Below, piece by piece: positions 63,586-64,000 of a DNA stretch of 64,000 nt. Source of the DNA: Membranipora membranacea (lineage: Eukaryota > Bryozoa > Gymnolaemata > Cheilostomatida > Membraniporidae). Positions within the stretch are counted from its first letter, which is position 1. The number at the start of each line of letters is the position of its first letter. The position numbers were made by a program, and so were the translations under genes. The stretch is from assembly GCA_914767715.1 (NCBI GenBank), contig OU612068.1, forward strand, positions 34,224,001-34,288,000, in the 5' to 3' direction. A model generated the notes under the pieces. That model saw only the letters and a program-made list of their open reading frames with translations, was not told where the DNA came from and did not search any database.

Positions 63586-64000
63586 TGATCTCCCAGTAGT
63601 GTACAACAAATCAAAGCCAACACATTAGCTAGTCAACTCAATTTAATCAATGAGATGGGGAAGTTAGTGCGAGAACTCATTGATAAAGTGAGCAATCGTC
63701 CTAAACCTAGGCTGAATAGTTGTTCACTCAGAATTTTCATTTGTTACATATATTATAGTTTATTTGATGATGTTGAGAAAAGTGAACCGGAAATAAAGAT
63801 TTGACCTTGACATTAGAATATTCAGAGATATAATTAAACAATTGTCTGTAGAAAAATCTATCCTGATATTTATTATTTTTCTCTTCTATTACAAAAATAG
63901 CTATAAATAAGTAACATTTCTTTTTTTTTAATGTGATAGAATTTGAGAATTTCTGGTCAATTTCACTCATCAGGTCAAAAAGCAACTACCTGTTGAAGTT
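63586..64000. other. No gene recognised at window end
   Basis: AT-rich sequence beyond the fold-back element shows no exon or known repeat. An 82-codon minus frame at 63737-63985 is Lys/Tyr-rich with no motif and is probably chance. Confidence 0.4.

Noticed and set aside
1-64000. CRISPR arrays, bacterial operons or phage-like systems
   Set aside because: Spliced genes with animal homologues fill the window, and the tandem arrays have no unique spacers.

Overview
This is a AT-rich eukaryotic window with short, GT-AG introns, 3 to 24 exons per gene and many small mobile elements. I assembled gene models by hand: each exon junction below keeps the reading frame, and each named protein was recognised from remembered family sequences, not from a database search. 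The mix of single-copy animal genes (HIRA, DENR, L2HGDH, a KIF28P/KLP-6 type kinesin-3, the ciliary protein Flattop), a divergent rhodopsin-like receptor and a LINE reverse-transcriptase fragment suggests an early-branching animal with ciliated cells, most likely a sponge. The phylum is inference.

Layout, left to right. 1-1508 has no gene. Flattop/CFAP126 (minus, 1509-3797) lies head to head with a KIF28P-like kinesin (plus, 5593-15282); the gap holds a decayed LINE fragment and two RFX-box-like sites. The kinesin converges on HIRA (minus, 17121-30803, 24 coding exons, 1053 codons). HIRA introns carry three tandem arrays, an inverted-repeat element, and a tRNA-derived SINE candidate inside another inverted repeat. 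HIRA is head to head with L-2-hydroxyglutarate dehydrogenase (plus, 32084-37675, 9 exons, mitochondrial presequence). Next come a two-exon class A-like GPCR (minus, 38580-40122) and a tandem pair of genes for an unfamiliar RING-finger, Cys-rich, multi-pass membrane protein: an intact copy (minus, 40985-46489, 637 residues) and a copy whose membrane half is broken by a frameshift and two stops (minus, 47919-55728). A long fold-back element sits in an intron of the broken copy. DENR (minus, 58110-59942) follows. The last 4 kb holds a possible TIR element and a fold-back element with an exact 8-bp target duplication.

The most striking signal is in HIRA. The 1.1-kb array at 19021-20150 is 25 tandem copies of an exon/intron junction. 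Each copy carries the last 31-41 coding bases of one HIRA exon plus its 5' splice site. Only the outermost copy, next to the exon body, can give full-length HIRA; use of any other puts a stop codon immediately after the exon's last Trp codon. Other points of interest are the RING/membrane family and its half-dead duplicate, the paired ciliary genes, and several dispersed short palindromes that recur across the window.
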